Source: Pseudomonas sp. UFMG81 (GTDB taxonomy: Bacteria; Pseudomonadota; Gammaproteobacteria; Pseudomonadales; Pseudomonadaceae). Taken from it: a stretch of DNA of 64,000 nucleotides. Made by a program: the position numbers and the translations under genes. Positions 63,101 through 64,000 of the stretch are shown here, piece after piece. Positions within the stretch are counted from its first letter, which is position 1; each line of letters begins with the position of its first letter. The notes beneath the pieces were generated by a model. It was given only the letters and a program-made list of their open reading frames with translations, was not told the origin of the DNA and did no database searches. The stretch is taken from contig NZ_JACAFQ010000014.1 in the NCBI RefSeq assembly GCF_015354575.1, positions 44,388 to 108,387 of the forward strand, read 5' to 3'.

Positions 63101-63652
63101 GAGCGGCTTGCGCTCGCCACGGGCCGTGTTGAGCACGTGCTCGCCGTTTGCCCAGTCCTTGAGCCAGTCGGCGCGGTAGACCTGGTACTGGTCGAACAGG
63201 TCGGCCAGGCGCTCGGCCAGCTGGTAGCGTTTGCGCAGATCGCTGTCATCGGTGAGGAAGCGGCGCAGCGGCTCGAAGTGCGGGCGTTCGATTACTTCTG
63301 GCAACAGGCGCATCAGGCGCCAGGTCAGCGGGGCCTTGTCCAGCAGTGACACTTCGGGAATTTCATCGCGGCCCAACACTCGGCGGTACAGCTGCCACAT
63401 GAAACTACCGGGTAGTTGCACATCGATGGCGGCGGCAATGCCACAACCGCCCTGGTCATCGTCTTGCGGATCTTCGGCCAGTGCCAATTTCAGCCACTGG
63501 GCGATGCCGTTGCTTTGCACCAGGGCGATTTCGTTTTCCAGTGGGGCCAAAGGGAAGCGACGCATCACGCTGACCACCAGGTTGCGCAGGTCATCCAGGC
63601 GGTTACCCTGGACGATCATGAAACCTGGGTGCAGTGAGGTCGTTTGGGCCAT
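60170..63652 (-). CDS. recC: exonuclease V gamma chain
   Basis: Product of 1160 aa from the ATG at 63652 (MAQTTSLHPGFMIVQGNRLDDL), typical for Pseudomonas. RecC has helicase-like folds without catalysis and reads Chi sites. Recognisable parts: NRLDDLRNLVVSVMRRFPLAPLENEI at the N-terminus, and RDIIVMLPAIDTYAPHIRAVFG. First gene of recC-recB-recD; the promoter should lie in 63653-63780. Confidence 0.94.
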   Translation of the reverse strand: MAQTTSLHPGFMIVQGNRLDDLRNLVVSVMRRFPLAPLENEIALVQSNGIAQWLKLALAEDPQDDDQGGCGIAAAIDVQLPGSFMWQLYRRVLGRDEIPEVSLLDKAPLTWRLMRLLPEVIERPHFEPLRRFLTDDSDLRKRYQLAERLADLFDQYQVYRADWLKDWANGEHVLNTARGERKPLAAGNRWQAELWRILLEDVGEEGMAQSRAGVHQRFIERINSLEQAPAGLPARLIVFGISSLPAQILEAMAGLARFSQVLLCVHNPCRHHWGDIVADKDLLRHQYKRQQRKQGMPMQLDDELLHQHAHPLLAAWGKQGRDYINLLDSYDDPGSYQSVFSEGRIDLFSDGNPKTLLNQLQDDILELRPLAETRDQWPAVDPAKDRSVRFHVAHSPQREVEILHDQLLARFSADPTLRPRDIIVMLPAIDTYAPHIRAVFGQLERNDPRYIPFTLTDQGQRGRDPLLIALEHLLKLPDSRFAVSEVLDLLDVPAVRARFAIQESDLPTLHRWIEGAGIRWGLSAEQRATLGLPEGLEQNSWRFGLRRMLLGYAVGVGEGCDGIEPYDEIGGLDAALIGPLVALLDALDIACQALSQPATASEWGERLHALLQIFFLAENEHDELLLVQLQDLRDTWLETCEAVGLQDLLPLTVVREAWLSGLDQGKLSQRFLAGSVNFCTLMPMRAIPFRVVCLLGMNDGDYPRAQQPLDFDLMASDYRPGDRSRREDDRYLLLEALLSARDQLYVSWVGRSIRDNSERPASVLIGQLRDHLAAGWQLTGAKPAQQDDPGQQLLHALTQEHPLQPFSQRYFQKGSPLFSFAHEWLVLHQAPTDQYTQHAQLLPYSSDEPLSLVQLQDFLRHPVRHFFSQRLKVFFEALEAPTPDEEPFALDALQRYGLSESLLGAALAAPDNPEQALQAQARRLQACGLLPLAGFGEALQAELIQPLPDLLQRHRQLLERWPVLVEGALPIQFQHGVHRLEGWLGRVHQADDQSLLSITTVPNTLSAGRNSLKWHRLIPAWVMHLAACATGYPLHSALVASDITLLLAPLPQDLAAERLGELLVARQAGMNAPLPVAAKTAFAWLAQEDPDKALAAAIRAYEGDGQISNGERSESLALARQYRDFAALAMEETFEGWCEALYRPLFAAPWQTLGNPESAQ

Positions 63653-63716
63653 TGGGCGCTCTCTGGAAGGCGGGTGGTTCTGGTGGGGAACCATAACACT
63701 GGGTCAACTGGATGGC

Positions 63717-63758
63717 ACCGGCTTTGCCGGTGTTCGCCGGCAAGCCGGCGCCTACGGG
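63717..63758. repeat. single REP unit
   Basis: ACCGGCTTTGCCGGT at 63717-63731 and CGCCGGCAAGCCGGCG at 63736-63751, two small palindromes side by side between recC and the 5S gene. Confidence 0.75.
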
Positions 63759-63786
63759 AAGGCAGGATTTTTTACCGCACAAAGAC

Positions 63787-63820
63787 AAAACCCCTACCTG
63801 CATGTGCAGATAGGGGTTTT
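63787..63820 (-). terminator. terminator of the rrn operon
   Basis: AAAACCCCTACCTGCA and its near-exact inverse TGCAGATAGGGGTTTT, a 16-bp stem with a T-rich minus-strand tail. It sits 12 bases after the 3' end of the 5S RNA. Confidence 0.9.
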
Positions 63821-63831
63821 GCGAAATGAAT

Positions 63832-63947
63832 CTTGACGATGACCTACTCTCACATGGGGAAACCCCACACTACCATCGGCGATGCATCGTTTCACTGCTG
63901 AGTTCGGGATGGGATCAGGTGGTTCCAATGCTCTATGGTCGTCAAGA
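63832..63947 (-). rRNA. rrf: 5S ribosomal RNA
   Basis: About 116 bases. The minus strand reads TTGACGACCATAGAGCATTG, GGAACCACCTGATCCCATCC, CGAACTCAG, AACGATGCATCGCCGATGGT and GTAGGTCATCGTCAAG, the Pseudomonas 5S sequence with a paired 5'/3' end. It is followed by a strong terminator. The bases to 64000 are the 23S-5S spacer; the 23S gene must lie beyond the window. Confidence 0.98.
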
Positions 63948-64000
63948 AATTCGGTTGCCGGTTTGTCTTTGCAGACAACCCAGCCAATTCGGATATGTGA

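Noticed and set aside
1..64000. CRISPR array, tRNA genes, IS elements, prophage
   Set aside because: No regularly spaced direct repeats, tRNA cloverleaf, transposase or phage structural gene could be seen; the many repeats are REP palindromes.

Overview
The window is a GC-rich chromosomal segment from a fluorescent Pseudomonas, most likely of the P. putida group. The basis is the gene content and order (radA-mscL-fpr-LuxR solo-rlmG-cioAB, trmA-pcaGH-ypfJ-mcpS-ggt, mmsBA, yfiRNB, recDBC) together with many palindromic REP elements of the kinds known from P. putida. It ends at the right in a 5S rRNA gene, so an rrn operon runs in from the right on the minus strand.

Positions 1 to about 4.3 kb differ from the rest. 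They are visibly more A/T-rich and hold a truncated DEAH-type helicase, several small unrecognised proteins, an AbrB-type protein, and a small Xre regulator divergent from an unknown gene across a perfect 18-bp palindrome. A 3' scrap of a fumarylacetoacetase gene follows. This looks like the right end of a genomic island that may carry a defence or mobile module.

From 4.4 to 28.8 kb the content is core metabolism and regulation: a four-PAS GGDEF-EAL protein, glyA, a RelE/Xre toxin-antitoxin pair, a cstA-ybdD-cobW unit, a PilZ protein, two purine permeases, radA, mscL, ferredoxin reductase, a LuxR solo (probably PpoR), rlmG, the cyanide-insensitive oxidase cioAB with its small third subunit and an ANR box upstream, an MFS exporter and trmA.

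From 28.9 to 40.3 kb are pcaHG, a zinc peptidase, the HBM-domain chemoreceptor McpS, gamma-glutamyltranspeptidase, two LysR regulators, an MdaB/YgiN quinone pair, a TauE-type permease and hicAB. From 40.5 to 47.5 kb lies a compact eight-gene unit with E. coli ynbABCD-like content. It encodes a CDP-alcohol phosphatidyltransferase, a hydrolase-methyltransferase fusion, a PAP2-dual-specificity phosphatase fusion, an unknown membrane protein, a PlsC-like acyltransferase, a CdsA-like cytidylyltransferase, a HIT protein and an AadA-like nucleotidyltransferase. I read it as a pathway for an uncharacterised phospholipid; it is the most interesting system in the window.

From 47.6 to 64 kb are a cupin protein, valine catabolism mmsAB with a divergent LysR gene, the YfiBNR c-di-GMP system, recD-recB-recC, and the 5S rRNA gene with its terminator. 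At least thirteen REP loci of three sequence classes occupy most of the intergenic gaps, and one REP hairpin sits in frame inside the phosphatase gene.
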